Assembly (NCBI RefSeq): GCF_010389155.1
Contig: NC_057764.1
Location: 39,936,275-40,000,274, forward strand
Origin: Erigeron canadensis
Taxonomy: Eukaryota > Streptophyta > Magnoliopsida > Asterales > Asteraceae
Direction: 5' to 3'
DNA length: 64,000 nucleotides
The position numbers and the translations under genes were made by a program. The notes below the pieces were generated by a model. That model worked only from the letters and a program-made list of their open reading frames with translations, was not told the DNA's origin and made no database searches. Below, piece by piece: positions 1 through 10,931 of this stretch. Each line of letters opens with the position of its first letter. Position 1 is the stretch's first letter.

Positions 1-590
1 GGAAGACATTGGGAGTGATTCGTCGACCGCCCCATCGATCAATTCATTTCGTTCCACCGATGAAGAAAGACGAAGGGGGAGCGTGCCATGTAGGTGGAAA
101 ACGCCAAAACAAATATAAAATAAAATAAATAGAAGTTGTGGAAGAGATGTGGAAGAGGGGTTACAGGGAGTGATTGTGGAAGAGGTGGATGAAGAGAGAA
201 AAGCTGATGCGGCGGTGTGGAAGAGGGATAGGTTAGGGAGAGGCCTAATATATGTAAAGAAAAAGAAACCAACCTTTCACATAATAAATTGTTAAGAATG
301 TTCATGTAATTAAGAACAACAATAACATAGATACGCAAGCTCGAATGTCTATGTACATTGAGGGTTGTGTATTGTGTTAATAATGAAATGTTTGTATAAA
401 AATCGTTATACAAAATCATTAACAATAATTAAAGATTTGCATAATCATAATCTGAATCGGTAAACAGTATATCCTTTAATGTTGCAAGAGAGTATCTATA
501 TTCTTAACATCAAGATAAGACTTGGTATAATAAAATTAAAATAGTAGTACTAAAAATTATAAGAAATTAATAATAATAACAGAAAGAAAA
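1..590. other. Intergenic, no supported gene
   Basis: AT-rich sequence with a purine-rich stretch at about 40-240. A 128-codon open frame on the minus strand has low-complexity, serine/proline/leucine-rich content and no recognisable domain, so I do not call it a gene. Nothing else is supported. Confidence 0.5.
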
Positions 591-594
591 ACCT

Positions 595-1050
595 TTGTTG
601 ATGGTGATAAATCCGGCGGCGGCGGTTGGTGGTGATGAATCCGGCGGCGGCGGTTGGTGGTGATGAATCCGGCGAGAGAGAGGGGTTGTGATTTTGTTGT
701 TGATGGTGATGAATTGAAAATCAACCCATTAAATAAAAAACCCAACTCTATCACAAATCTGCAAAAGGAAAAAACAAAATACATCAAAAGATAAGAAGAA
801 AATTAATCTAGATGCTTATTAATCTAGATAGTAAATGGCGACGGTATATTAAACAAAATAATAAGATCAAATAAAGAAAAACCCTTGTCACAAAATAAAG
901 TTGATGGCTGCAGCGGAAAGAATCCAGCGACGGTGGTTGGTGGCGATGAATCCGGCAAGAGAAAGAGGGGTTGTGATTTAGTTGATGATGGTGATGAATC
1001 CGGCGGTGGTGGTTGGGGGAGATAATCCGGCGAGAGGGAGGGGTTGCGTC
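595..1050. repeat. Degenerate tandem repeat, GGTGATGAATCCGGCGG type
   Basis: A unit built around GGTTGGTGGTGATGAATCC followed by GGCGGCGG or GGCGAGAGAG recurs at about 600-690. It recurs in a looser form at 900-1045, each block ending in GAGAGGGGTTGTGATT-like sequence. The minus-strand reading gives Pro/Arg/His-rich peptide (NRRRRIHHHQPPPPD), which is a by-product of the repeat. The two blocks look like a segmental copy separated by about 200 bp of AT-rich DNA. Confidence 0.7.
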
Positions 1051-2189
1051 AGTTGCGACCGGGAGTCCGGGAGAATGAGAACTGATTTAGATCGGGTGAT
1101 TGTCTTTTTTGTGGGTTTTAATTTTTCCTATGGGTAATTTTGGTAGTTTTGAGGAGGAGGTGTAAAATATAATGCAAAGTAAGGAGGGTATTATGAGAAC
1201 GAAAAAGTGCTTAATTCTTAATCCAATACCCTTATTTATAGATATAGATATAGATAATTTACAAAATAACCGATGCATATAAATTGTGGTACCGCCGCGA
1301 ATTCGCCAATGTTGAAGCCGATATCAAGATTATGTCTCTTAATGGAATCAATTCTAAATGTAATTCTTGTCACGTGTCTAGAGTTGTATTGTGTTCAAGG
1401 TAAGGTGCACGTTAATACGCGTCGTGTAAATTCTATAGAAGAAATATGGTTATCTAAAGATACATTTAAGTATTTAAGTTAAAAAAAATGATGTAGAGAT
1501 GTAGATACATATATCTTTGTGAAAGGTGATATTACGTTCTATACATATGCCACTTATTTAATAGTATGAGTTTTGTTAAATGCAATCTTTAAGGTTGTAG
1601 TTAATGTGTATTACATAGTTGTACACTTATCATATAATTCAAAAAATGGACTTTTGATATGAAAAGTATAAATTTTTTATGCACGTTAAATGTAACCCTA
1701 AGCGTTGCGTTTAGTTACTTATAATATAAATCACACCCAAATGAAAATAATCTCATCTTTTATATATAAATAATTCAAAGTTGTGATGACATCAATATAT
1801 TTTAATAAAATTTTACTTGATACATTAGACATTTTCTTATTAACTATTTATTTTTTATTTAATTAATTTATGATATTACTTATTTAATTTTGATTTTAAG
1901 AAGTTTTTTAAAAATATCAAGCCTAATGTAAATTAACCTTTTTTATTTTAACTTAAGTTTTATCTTGACATTATTGGAATTTAAAATTTAAGTTTTTTAA
2001 ACCATATGTTACTTAATAAGAATAAGATATGTTTCATTATTTTTATCTTCATACTTTTAAATTTAACCACCATCATTTCTTACAATTTAAGTTTAAATTT
2101 CAAAAACATGTGATACGTTATTGACTATACTTAATTTAGTGCATGTTTATAGTCTTATAGTTCTTTATTATTATTGTCATTTTTATATA
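1051..2189. other. AT-rich intergenic DNA
   Basis: Short open frames only, with no conserved motif. Long AT-rich runs at 1700-2150. Nothing else is seen. Confidence 0.5.
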
Positions 2190-2444
2190 CTCTCTCTGTC
2201 TCATATTAAATGTCCAATTTTGACTTGTCAAGTCTTAAACTTTAAACTGTGACCGTAAAAATATTTGTCTATATTATATAAAACTTCATATAAGTTATAT
2301 GGATGGATTGAATTTTCGATGTATTTTCCATTGATATAACTTTCATCAACTATTATATAACATAAATAAAGATATTTATGGTCAAAGTTGCAAGCAGAAG
2401 ATTTGACAAGTCAAAATTGGACATTTAATATTGGACGGAGGGAG
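2190..2444. mobile_element. Stowaway-like MITE (255 bp)
   Basis: The ends are imperfect inverted repeats: left CTCTCTCTGTCTCATATTAA, right reverse complement CTCCCTCCGTCCAATATTAA. The CTCCCTCCGTCC terminus is the usual plant Stowaway end. A TA dinucleotide flanks both sides (2188-2189 and 2445-2446). The inner stem pairs GTCCAATTTTGACTTGTCAA with its complement near 2405-2425. A sibling lies at 28308. Confidence 0.9.
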
Positions 2445-2489
2445 TAGATTTAAGTAATGTTGTTTGGAAAAGATGCCAAAGACTAAATC

Positions 2490-3078
2490 GATGCCAATCG
2501 ATGATCTTCATCTTTCTATACCCATCTTTTCCACAAGACAACTACAAAGCAATTCAATTTGAACATTAACCGATTCTTCCTTTTTTACCTTTGATCTAGG
2601 AGCAGTCTTTTCCCCAAGCAACATTGTCCTACTCCCAAACATAGTCAGATACATTCTCAAAAGCTCGATAAGCATCGACATTAGATGGAATGGCAAGAAA
2701 CATTATGTGCCCCTGATGACAAAGTAAATTAACTGCCATAACTAAATCGACATCCTTGGTAATGATCATCATCGTAGACGACGGAGGATATGAAAATGAC
2801 TACTCGAACAAAGCAATCAGCAACGCTATTTCTGCATCTTTTGTGATCATGATATTCACACCAGTCCTTTAGTAGACTAGTCTCTGTTTTTCTGTAAAAA
2901 AAATTTGACACAACACCTTAGACATAAATCTTAAAAGCATGCCCGTTGTTCTAGCATTGTTTAGAAACTTTTGGATGTTGTTTTTTACATGTAAAAAATG
3001 CGAACCATAAGGAATAGGGCAGTTTTGAAGGTCCCAAAAACCAACACCTCTATAACCTATCTTAGAGAATAATATCAA
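2490..3078 (-). pseudogene. Decayed NYN (limkain-b1 type) domain gene fragment
   Basis: Read on the minus strand in several frames. The first piece (near 3060-2870) gives VGFWDLQNCPIP, matching the FWDIENCP.P opening of NYN/PIN-like RNase domains of limkain-b1 (MARF1) type. A later piece (near 2790-2640) gives MIITKDVDLVMAVNLL, then GHIMFLAIPSNVDAYRAF and VSDYVWEW, matching the LISGDRDF.NAL..L...Y.ILLA.P core and the VW.W end of the domain. The intact family cleaves RNA with acidic residues; the Asp of the WD motif and both Asp of KDVD remain. Frame changes between pieces, in-frame stops after YVWE and no clear start make it non-coding. No introns are evident, so a retrocopy or exon fragment are both possible. 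Confidence 0.6.
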
Positions 3079-3187
3079 TTAAAAAATACAACTAAATTAA
3101 TAAATATTAACGAACCAACCATGTTTTCTTCACTAGTTTATTGTGTTAATTAACATATTATAATACGAAATAGTTTAACCTTACTTG

Positions 3188-3395
3188 GTACTAGCAGGCT
3201 CTTCCCATTGGATAATGCAGGTATATAATACTAGATCAAGAAATCTTTAGCTACCGTGAGAAGCTCTTGCCTCCTTTTATATCCGTCTTCACTATCTACT
3301 AGCAAGCTTTTCCCATTGGATAATGCAGGTGTATAGTCAATCAAGAAATTTTAGCTACCGTGAGAAGCTCTTGCCTCCTTTTATATTCCCCTTCA
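3188..3395. repeat. Two-copy tandem duplication, about 105 bp unit
   Basis: The segment with CCCATTGGATAATGCAGGT and GCTACCGTGAGAAGCTCTTG occurs twice, starting near 3188 and 3297, with a few substitutions and small indels. No coding potential is seen. Confidence 0.85.
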
Positions 3396-3929
3396 TTGTC
3401 TTCCTCCTTGATACTACATTCTCGAGTTTATAATTAAAAGAAAAGAAATGATAAGATTGGGTAGGGATGGAGAATTAAAGAAATTGTATGTATATAATGC
3501 ATTCGTGACTTTAAGAAAAAATTCAAAAGGATTAATTACATTCTTGAGTTTAATTGAAAGAAAATGAAAAGGAAAAAAAATATAACTTTATAAATATACC
3601 CTTATTAAATAAATTATTAGAAATAGATCGAATAGTGAAGTAAAACTAATACATAGTTATCCTTTATTTTCTATCCAAGTCATGCGAATTTGGCAAGAAA
3701 ATTTTAAGACAAAAAATTCTTAAGTTTTCCTATCATTCTATTTCCTTTCTTTTATAAAAAAATAAAACATAAAAAAAAATCAAGAATAAAGATTTATGCT
3801 TTGTTCTCGAGACTTTTTTTAAAAGAAGGAAAAAGGAAAAGAGAGATGAATGGAAGAGAAGAGGTAGATTTTTCTTCCTTCCAAATCATCTCAAAAATGG
3901 AAGCAAAGAATTTTAAACAAAATTTATTA
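3396..3929. other. AT-rich intergenic DNA
   Basis: Poly-A/T-rich sequence with no gene, hairpin or motif I can support. Confidence 0.5.
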
Positions 3930-4654
3930 GGGTGTTGGCAACGCTGAGTGTTCGCGGTAGTGAGTCGTTCGACCACTCACTTGCACACCGCCGCCAACGC
4001 GGGACGACCCACGCGTGGGAGCTTTTGCGTGGTGGGAACACCCATTTTCATAACGCGTGGAACGAAATTCGAGGGGAGTAACGTCTCTTTTAGCAACTGA
4101 AAATATTTTTTTCTTTTGTTTTTCTTTTCCACCAATGGCTAGTTTTTCAAATATATATATATATATTCTTCAACAATACACCATACACGTATACATATAG
4201 AACTTGAAACACACACTTGCACAAAATGGATCCAAGACAATAAAAAAGATCAACGATGGCACTAAGGGGAAGAGGTGAGCGTGGTAATCGGCCTCGAGTT
4301 CAACAAACCCAACCCGCTCGCCTGCAACAAATGATGCCGCCACCAAACCGATCACGACCCATTCCCCCACCCAGCCGTAGTGAATCCCAACCCGTTTATC
4401 GTCCCATACTAACACCTCCATCTCCACAAGTGTATCACTCAACCGACCCGGGTTTGTATGATGTCGGTAATGTTGTAATATATATTATGTTTTAATGTAA
4501 GTGTTTTAAGTCTTTTGTATAAATGTTTTAATATATTTTAAATAAAAATAAAACTGTAGTGAGTGGTGAGTGAGTGATGGATTTGAGGTGGCACAACGTG
4601 ATTGGTTGGAAGTGAGTGGTGAGTGAGAGGTGAGTGAAGCGGTTGACAATACCC
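3930..4654 (+). mobile_element. Tourist/PIF-Harbinger-like non-autonomous element
   Basis: The termini are inverted: left GGGTGTTGGCAACGCTGAGT, right reverse complement GGGTATTGTCAACCGCTTCA. Subterminal CACTCACC/GAGTGAGTGG-rich sequence follows. The element is flanked on both sides by TTA (3927-3929 and 4655-4657), the usual Harbinger target duplication. Inside, an open frame at 4256-4495 starts MALRGRGERGNRPRVQQTQP and is Pro/Gln/Arg-rich. It could be the 5' end of the Myb-like ORF1 of an autonomous relative, but no transposase or SANT domain is present, so it is a deletion derivative. Confidence 0.85.
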
Positions 4655-4818
4655 TTAGATTATCATTCCGATTTTTCCTCTTTCTTTTCTCTTCTTCTCT
4701 TAAATGAAACTAAAAAACACAACAATTTCTAAAATCCTTCACAATCTTTTCCTTTCTTTCCAACAAAAAACTCAAGAACACATCGTTAACGTTTATTCCT
4801 ATCATTTCTTTTCTTATC

Positions 4819-5760
4819 TGTAACACCTGCCGTTTTGACCGGTCAACATAACAGGACTGGTCAATTTGAAATGAGTCAAACTGAAATAAAGTAAACTTTT
4901 GTAATGAAAAGGTAGGCAAATGGATAGTTGTTAGGAACGTATTTTCAAAATAGATAATAATATGTCAACGAAATGTTTGAATAAGCCTCGAGTTAAACGC
5001 TTTAATTATACGAATCATTTATCGGGAGAAACCGAAACTAACCGCGAAAGTGTTTTGGTGGAACAAAACTCCTCCCACCTCTAATTCTTTCCCTCATTTC
5101 TCACACTCTCTTTATCTCTCTAACCCTTTTTTCCTCCCTTTTCTCTCAAAAGCAAGAACCAAACACCCTCACCATCTTATCTCCTATTTTCATCTTCTAA
5201 TTTTTGGATCTAAAGCTAGTGGTATAACCAAAACTGTTAGTTAATCGTTGTATAATAATAATCATCCTTGTAACTTCAAGAATTTTGGGTTCAATCAAAT
5301 GTTTATCCACTTTAAAGCTTTAAAAACCGGATTTGGAGCTTCGGGTCAAGTTTTTTTTTTGAAAGGTGAATTTCGCTTGAGAACTTCGTGTCGCGATTCG
5401 ACAGCGGGAGGTCTAGCATACGTTGTCTTAACCGGGTCCGCGCTAGAGAGCTCCCTCGAAGTAGAAATGCCTATTTCAAATAATACCCGATGGGGGGAAA
5501 ACCCCCTACTAATCCGCCCGAAGGCACGCCGATCAATAGGGGTAAACCCTACCCCCTCAGACTTGAACCTGGGTATACCCAAGTCAAGCCTTCATAGGAA
5601 GACTTCCTATGTACTTCCCAAGTCTTGAACCCAAGACTTGTTGCTTGTAAGGCAAGTGCTCAACCACTTGAGCTAACTAGGAAGTACAGCTTCGGGTCAA
5701 GTTAGTAAGTGTTTCTACGCTCAAAATGTTCCTCTTACATTGTAGGTTACTTTCTTGGTA
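4819..5760 (+). mobile_element. LTR of a retrotransposon, 5' part, with nested SINE
   Basis: Begins TGTAACACCTGCCG, the characteristic TGTAACACC start of many plant Ty3/gypsy LTRs, and runs through a pyrimidine-rich leader-like section (5060-5180). A SINE with its own target duplication interrupts it at 5353-5687. The 3' terminus and matching 5-bp duplication were not found, so the right boundary is a guess and the element may be truncated. Confidence 0.55.
5353..5687 (-). mobile_element. tRNA-derived SINE with perfect 16-bp target duplication
   Basis: Flanked by identical AGCTTCGGGTCAAGTT at 5337-5352 and 5688-5703. Next to the left copy is a run of T, the 3' A-tail of a minus-strand element. 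Read on minus from 5687, the head resembles a tRNA: A-box TAGCTCAAGTGG and B-box GGGTTCAAGAC. An open frame running through it is a chance by-product. The perfect duplication suggests a recent insertion. Confidence 0.92.
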
Positions 5761-6140
5761 TAGATCTAAATGATTGGTGATCGATTTGGGTGAAAAATGT
5801 GTGTTTTTTGGTCAAAAACTAGTTTGAAACTAAAGATTGGTAATCGATTCTGTATGTCCCACTTTTCCATTACTTCTTCAATTTATTAGGCTTGCATAAT
5901 CTCTACTTTCCCTATATATGTCATTGTTGGTTTTGCTACGATTCCACGAAAGATATGAATGAAATGAATTAACATGACTTGATCAAAGATCTCTTTGTTT
6001 TGATATTATCACCTTTGGCCTGGTCATTGAGCATATCTTTTTGCTTGCTCAATACATTGAACAACCTTATATAGAAAAAATAATGTTTACCAAAATCTCA
6101 TTGAATGGTTGATATTGGTAGCTTTATCATCACAAATAAA
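5761..6140. other. Intergenic DNA downstream of pseudogene copy A
   Basis: No gene seen. From about 6100 upward the sequence aligns in reverse with the 3' flank of copy B near 34230-34310 (shared GAGACAAACCTTTTGTTCAC), marking the edge of the duplicated unit. Confidence 0.6.
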
Positions 6141-6204
6141 AAGGTTTCGAAAGCAATCCGTTATGGGTGAACAAAAGGTTTGTCTCACATGTAGATGATT
6201 CTAC

Positions 6205-8140
6205 TTAAACAAAATGTAGCAAAGCTATACGTACGAAAAGAATTCTATTAATAAGAGTATTGTTTGAAAAAAAATTGTTACATTTGGGATCAACTCTACA
6301 AAACAGGTCCTTCTGGTTCCCTCTCAATTGCAGTCTTACGTGCTTATGAGCTTTAAAAATGTCACGGCTGAAATTCTCTAGCGCCTTGAAAATAGGAATT
6401 ACACCACCTTGTAAACTACTTGCACCAACATTCTTACTTAACATCATAGCTTTTTTATGATCCATATCCACTTGGCTCTTGCTAAGCCGTTGTATTTCAT
6501 CTTCTATTTCTAGCAATTGCCTTAACTTCAGAGCGAACTTATTCATCGCTATGGAGACTCGTTCTTGTGAAACACCTTTGAGTTGTCGCTGCCAATCATT
6601 GCAAATGATGAAAACTGGAGGAGCTCCTGACCGACCCGGGGAATATGGAACCTCACCACCATCGGTGTTTATTTCGGGTTCATGATCAATGAATTGTAGT
6701 AACCACCCGTTTAAGGAATCCACAAATGATTTTTGAGCATTAATCCAACTATTAAAATGTTGCGCCAAAGTTACAAGAGCTCAAGTGTCGTTCCCAAGCT
6801 TGAATCTCTTTCCATGCCGGTACTAGCCCTTAAAGTAAGCCTTCTGCTCTCCTTGATGGCTTCAAGCTGCTTTCGATGACATTTTCCATTTGATCGCCAC
6901 ATTCCTATCAGTCTGTAGAGAGCACAATAAAAGATAAAGTTATGACGGGTCTAATGCAGTTATAAGAAAAAGAAAAAAAAAAAGAGGGGTCTAATTTTAG
7001 CCAGAAGTTTAGAATTGCAAAATTGGAATAGCTAACAAAGGTTTGTAATTTGGAAGATACTCGAAATCAAATACATACCCGTAGATCAGTTTACAGACTT
7101 GTGGCTGCAATTCCATGTCCGAGAATCTTGGATAAGATCCCTGCAATGTGACATTTATATGATTAGTCTGTGATACGTGCATTCTAAACCATAATATGAT
7201 AGTGTATATAATTAAGACTTGGAAAATAGTGATAGTAAAGCATTGGATGACTAATTATAAAATGCATGGTGACAAATTAATGTGAATGATCATATATCTT
7301 ACCCTTAAGAACATGAAACCTTGATTGGTAAGGCAGCTTGCCAACTTCAAGCATCAAGGCAACCTGTTCCCCGTAACGAAAAGCAGCCTCGAATTCATCC
7401 TTGATTTCCTTAAATACCTCACGAAGATCCCGAGAAGCCGCATGAGCAGATACGTCAATCTTTTGTGTTGTTGAGCACCCCTCATCATCTATCTCTAAAC
7501 TTATTGAACTACTAGTACCAATTGACTCATCAACATATGCATCCTCAACCCATCCCCTTGTTTCCTTGGGTTGAATCACAGTAGTACGGGTAGCTGGGCC
7601 AGATTTTTTCAGATAATAAGCAGCAGCTGTTGAGGCACAATTTTTCTGATGAAAATCAGCAGCAGAAGGAGGAGCATATTCATCATCATCACGTATAATA
7701 TGTCCCTGAAAATCGGAACATAAAATAGTATATGGTCGCATTGAATATTGAAGTTGAGCATCATCAACCGATCCCCTTGTTTCCTCCGGTTGAATCACAG
7801 ACGTGGCAAATTTTTCCCGATAAACAGCAGCAGCAGCAGTATACTCACGAATATGATCATGACCATGAATATCGGAACTCAAAATAGAATCAGAGCCAGA
7901 TGGCGGCATTATTGATTTTGGTACATCATCATCAGAATCAGAATGTGAAGAATTAGGCGGTATATCAAGCTGCTCATCCACAAATCTTGAAAGGGCGTAA
8001 CCCATATCTTTAAGTGAATGAAAATAAGCTACATGTGAATTCGACAACTTGTACCGATTATCAACTGCATTCTTCATCAGTCTTTTTCGTTCTCTGCACT
8101 TTTTTACCAATGCCGAATTATCAACGACTTTTGAAGCCAT
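6205..8140 (-). pseudogene. DUF630/DUF632 (NRG2/REL2-like) gene, dead copy A
   Basis: Aligns with intact copy B at 31652-34102. Exon 1 is 7303-8140 and ends with the same GTAAG donor. Lesions on the minus strand: (1) the start reads MASKVV instead of MGCGASK, so the Gly-2/Cys-3 acylation motif is deleted in frame. (2) Exons 2 and 3 are fused by a deletion at 7079-7140: ATTCTCGG of exon 2 joins GACATGGAATTGCAG of exon 3, changing frame and meeting a stop at once. (3) Exon 4 (from 6912) has a short deletion near 6775 that places TAA in frame. (4) The normal stop codon is lost, giving a 30-residue readthrough tail. A truncated exon-1 product is possible, but the DUF632 region cannot be made. Confidence 0.9.
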
Positions 8141-8593
8141 TTAAAACTTCTTTATGCGATTGAAGAAACGAATCAGAAAAATTGAAATTTTTTGTATCGG
8201 TCGATGTTAAATTTTAATTGCGAACAGAGGTTTTTTGTTTTGCTTGGTTTTTTTTAAACATAGGTACGTAGGGGGCAATACATATATATATATATATATA
8301 GCCGGTAAAACATATATACCGTTGGCTCCAAGGCTCGATCAAAAGGTTTAATTTCCATATAATAATTCTTACCAAATTTATCTTTGCGCTACCGTTAGCT
8401 CCACATTTTGAAAGACTTTCCATATATAAATTTCTTAGTTTTATTACAATAGGTGAGAATGTTTTTTTGAAGTGGACATATTTGTTACTCATTTTGTCAA
8501 ACAATTTTTTGGGAAAAAAAATTTATAAAACAAGTAAATCCGGCATTAGAAATGCCGGACTCGAACACGTAAGCTCAACCTGGATATAAGATT

Positions 8594-8810
8594 GCCTCCA
8601 AGAACTTTTTCGTACCTCCAAGAACTTTTTCGTACGGCAGGAAAGAGAATATCGTACAAATGAATCCAGAAGTTGGAATGCCGGATTGAATGAATCTGGA
8701 AGTTGGAATGTCGGGTTGAATGAATCTAGAAGTTGGAATGCCAGGTTGAGAGGACAAGTACACGTGCCTACCACCAACGAATCTGGAAGTTGGAGTGCCG
8801 GATTGATATT
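8594..8810. repeat. Tandem repeats within the left inverted arm
   Basis: Two sets. CTCCAAGAACTTTTTCGTAC occurs twice back to back near 8597-8636. A 30-bp unit, AATGAATCTGGAAGTTGG then AATGCCGGATTG, occurs three times in a row at 8660-8750, with a fourth partial unit near 8778-8808. Degenerate inverted copies of the second unit occur near 10340-10395 in the opposite arm. Confidence 0.9.
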
Positions 8811-8987
8811 GAATCAAATTGTACTACCATTTTGGCAGGCCGGTATTCCCACTACCGGTCTCGCAGGGAATCTTGGTCCTTTTATGACTGCTTTTGGTAT
8901 ATATACATTCAAGCCTTTATTTTGTTGACACACCTCTTCTTCTTCCTAAAAAAATCCCCCACTTCATTTTATACTTTGGTTTCTCAA

Positions 8988-9508
8988 ATGCCAGGTTCAT
9001 CTTCAGCCCCAAATCTCATACGACTTGGAGCACATGAGAGGGTTCGGGTTCACGGTATTGATGATAACAAGTGTAAAAATAAGGTGTCAACTTTAATCGA
9101 TCATTTGAAAGGGAAAAAGTCGGAGTATGAGGCTGAGATTTATGAACGTGGCACAGTGGTCCAACGTCCAAATTAGATGACAGGTATAAGGACTATCTGC
9201 AGGAGAAGGTCCAATGGTTGCAATTAAGCATTAACCATCTTACTTTTGTCAAGTCGTCAATGATTAGCACAATTCAACATGAGACTAGCTATTGTCATGA
9301 TATTGGCTCGGTTGGTAGGCGGCCTGACGGTTACGAGACTGATTCGGGAGAGGAATACGCACCACAAGACCCCGAAGTTGCAGCCTCACCTGACTATGAG
9401 CCCGGTGAATACATTCACCGTAATGATGGTGACAGTGACGTATCCTCTTCAGATTCCCGATTTGGTTCGCCATATTATTCGGTTCACCGTAACGATTGCA
9501 ACCTTTAA
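8988..9508 (+). pseudogene. Frameshifted ORF of unknown function inside the element
   Basis: Starts MPGSSSAPNLIRLGAHERVR and runs to a stop at 9176. Switching frame near 9165-9170 continues as LDDRYKDYLQEKVQWLQ and then an acidic tail (GYETDSGEEYAPQDPEV, YEPGEYIHRNDGDSDVSSSD) to a stop at 9508. The joined product would be about 170 residues: a charged region with coiled-coil character, then a disordered acidic C-terminus. I do not recognise it. Its position suggests an accessory ORF or captured host fragment. Confidence 0.5.
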
Positions 9509-9857
9509 ATGTTACGATTTATGTAGTTGTTTTCGTTTAAATAAAATAAGTTGTTTCATTAGTTTTTAATGTTGTTATAATGTTTGTAATGTTGTTTTAT
9601 TAGTTTTTATGTAATCGTTTAAATAAAATAATTGTTTTTTATGTAATTATAATGTTTGTACTGTTGTTTTGTTTTAAAGTAAGTAACATAAGGATACCTA
9701 ATAAGAAAAAAAAAATCTAAATCAAACATAAATTTCATATTAAAAGTTGCCATGTCACATTAAAACACCAATGAATTCATAAAACAACGGATTAAAACAA
9801 CACACAAAAACAGAACACAATAATGGAAACAGATAAGCAACAACATTATTGTCATTT

Positions 9858-9998
9858 TTAAAGTTCAGGGCATGTCTTCTTGTTATGGCCCAATCCGCCG
9901 CAAACGCCATACCTAGCTTGTTGTTTTGAGGTTGAAGATCTGCTGATAGAACTCTCATCCATCTCGTTCCAGTACCGTTTGGTGCGTCTCCTACCCCT
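9858..9998 (-). pseudogene. MULE transposase C-terminal zinc knuckle remnant
   Basis: The minus-strand frame reads GRRRTKRYWNEMDE, a Ser-rich linker, then YGVCGGLGHNKKTC and PEL-stop. The GRR.TKR motif followed by C..C...GHN.RTC is the standard tail of plant Mutator-like transposases after the SWIM domain. The upstream DDE and SWIM parts are missing, so this is a remnant. Confidence 0.75.
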
Positions 9999-10595
9999 AT
10001 GAATAAAATCTCCTTGAATAATGTATTATCTATTTTTATGAATAAAATCTAATGATAGTTTATCTTGTGATTTTATTAATATGTGATTTTTTTATTATTA
10101 CTTGTTCTTCTTGATTTTATATATTTATTAAAAAATTTTAAAGAATTTTGTCCTTAAAATTTATGAAAAGTGTTCATATTTTTTTTATATAAAAGTGTTA
10201 AATAATATGTTCAGGCATTTACTTCAATCCGGCAATAGAATTTCCAAATTCACTTTTCCAATCATTTACTTCAAGTAGGACTTCAGATTCACTTTTCCAA
10301 TCCGGCAAAAGGATTTCCAGATTCGTCGTTGTCAGGTCACATTTGTACTTCCATGTCAATCCGGCATTCCAACTTCCAGATTCATTTGTACAATATTCTC
10401 TTTCCTGCCACGTACGAAAAAGTTCTTGAATTCGGCAATCCTATATCCGGGTTGAGCTTACGTGTACGAGTCCGACATTTCTAATGCCGGATTTACTTGT
10501 TTTATAAATTTTTTTCCCCAAAAACTTGTTTGACAAAATGAGTAACAAATATGTCCAATTCAAAAAAAAAATCTCACCTATTGTAATAAAACTAA

Positions 10596-10867
10596 GAGTA
10601 TCCACAATGGTAGGTTGAGTAAAATGTTTTTTTATACTAATAAGTCATTATAAAGTTTTTTACCATTGGGAAAAATAACTTTTTTCTTCAAAAGGTTGAG
10701 AATCCTCAATCTATTTGATGAAAGACTTTTTCTCAAGTGCACTCACACCAACTTATAAATATATTATATTAATATGACTTTATCTAATATTTTCAATTTA
10801 ATATTATAAACTAGTAGTGTGGAAATAATAAAAAGTCATTGATAGCTTAATGCCATTGGGGATGCCC
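10596..10867. mobile_element. Tourist-like MITE (272 bp)
   Basis: Terminal inverted repeats GAGTATCCACAATGG (left) and GGGCATCCCCAATGG (right, reverse complement), with TAA on both sides (10593-10595 and 10868-10870). No coding sequence. Confidence 0.9.
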
Positions 10868-10931
10868 TAAGAAAGTTGTGAAGAAGATAAGATCTGTATT
10901 TATTGTTAGTATTACTTTTTCAGTTCAACCC

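Larger units (their letters stand above)
8436..10595 (-). mobile_element. Mutator-like element remnant with long inverted repeats
   Basis: The left arm (about 8436-8800) is repeated in inverted form at about 10230-10595. Shared words include CTTAGTTTTATTACAATAGG, GACAAAATGAGTAACAAATA, AAATCCGGCATTAGAAATG and GTACGAAAAAGTTCTTG. The arms carry short tandem repeats. Inside, a minus-strand frame ends in a zinc-knuckle tail typical of MULE transposases, and a frameshifted plus-strand ORF lies nearby. The catalytic DDE part is absent, so it is non-autonomous. I could not identify a 9-bp target duplication; the right arm edge coincides with a MITE insertion. Confidence 0.7.

Noticed and set aside
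39..425. 128-codon minus-strand ORF near the window start
   Set aside because: Low-complexity content, no domain, no promoter or conservation signal; chance ORF in repeat-rich DNA.
5248..5628. 126-codon ORF, plus strand
   Set aside because: It crosses the SINE boundary; its frame is produced by the insertion.
6479..6685. Plus-strand ORF opposite exon 4 of copy A
   Set aside because: Antisense shadow of the pseudogene; the minus-strand reading aligns with DUF632.
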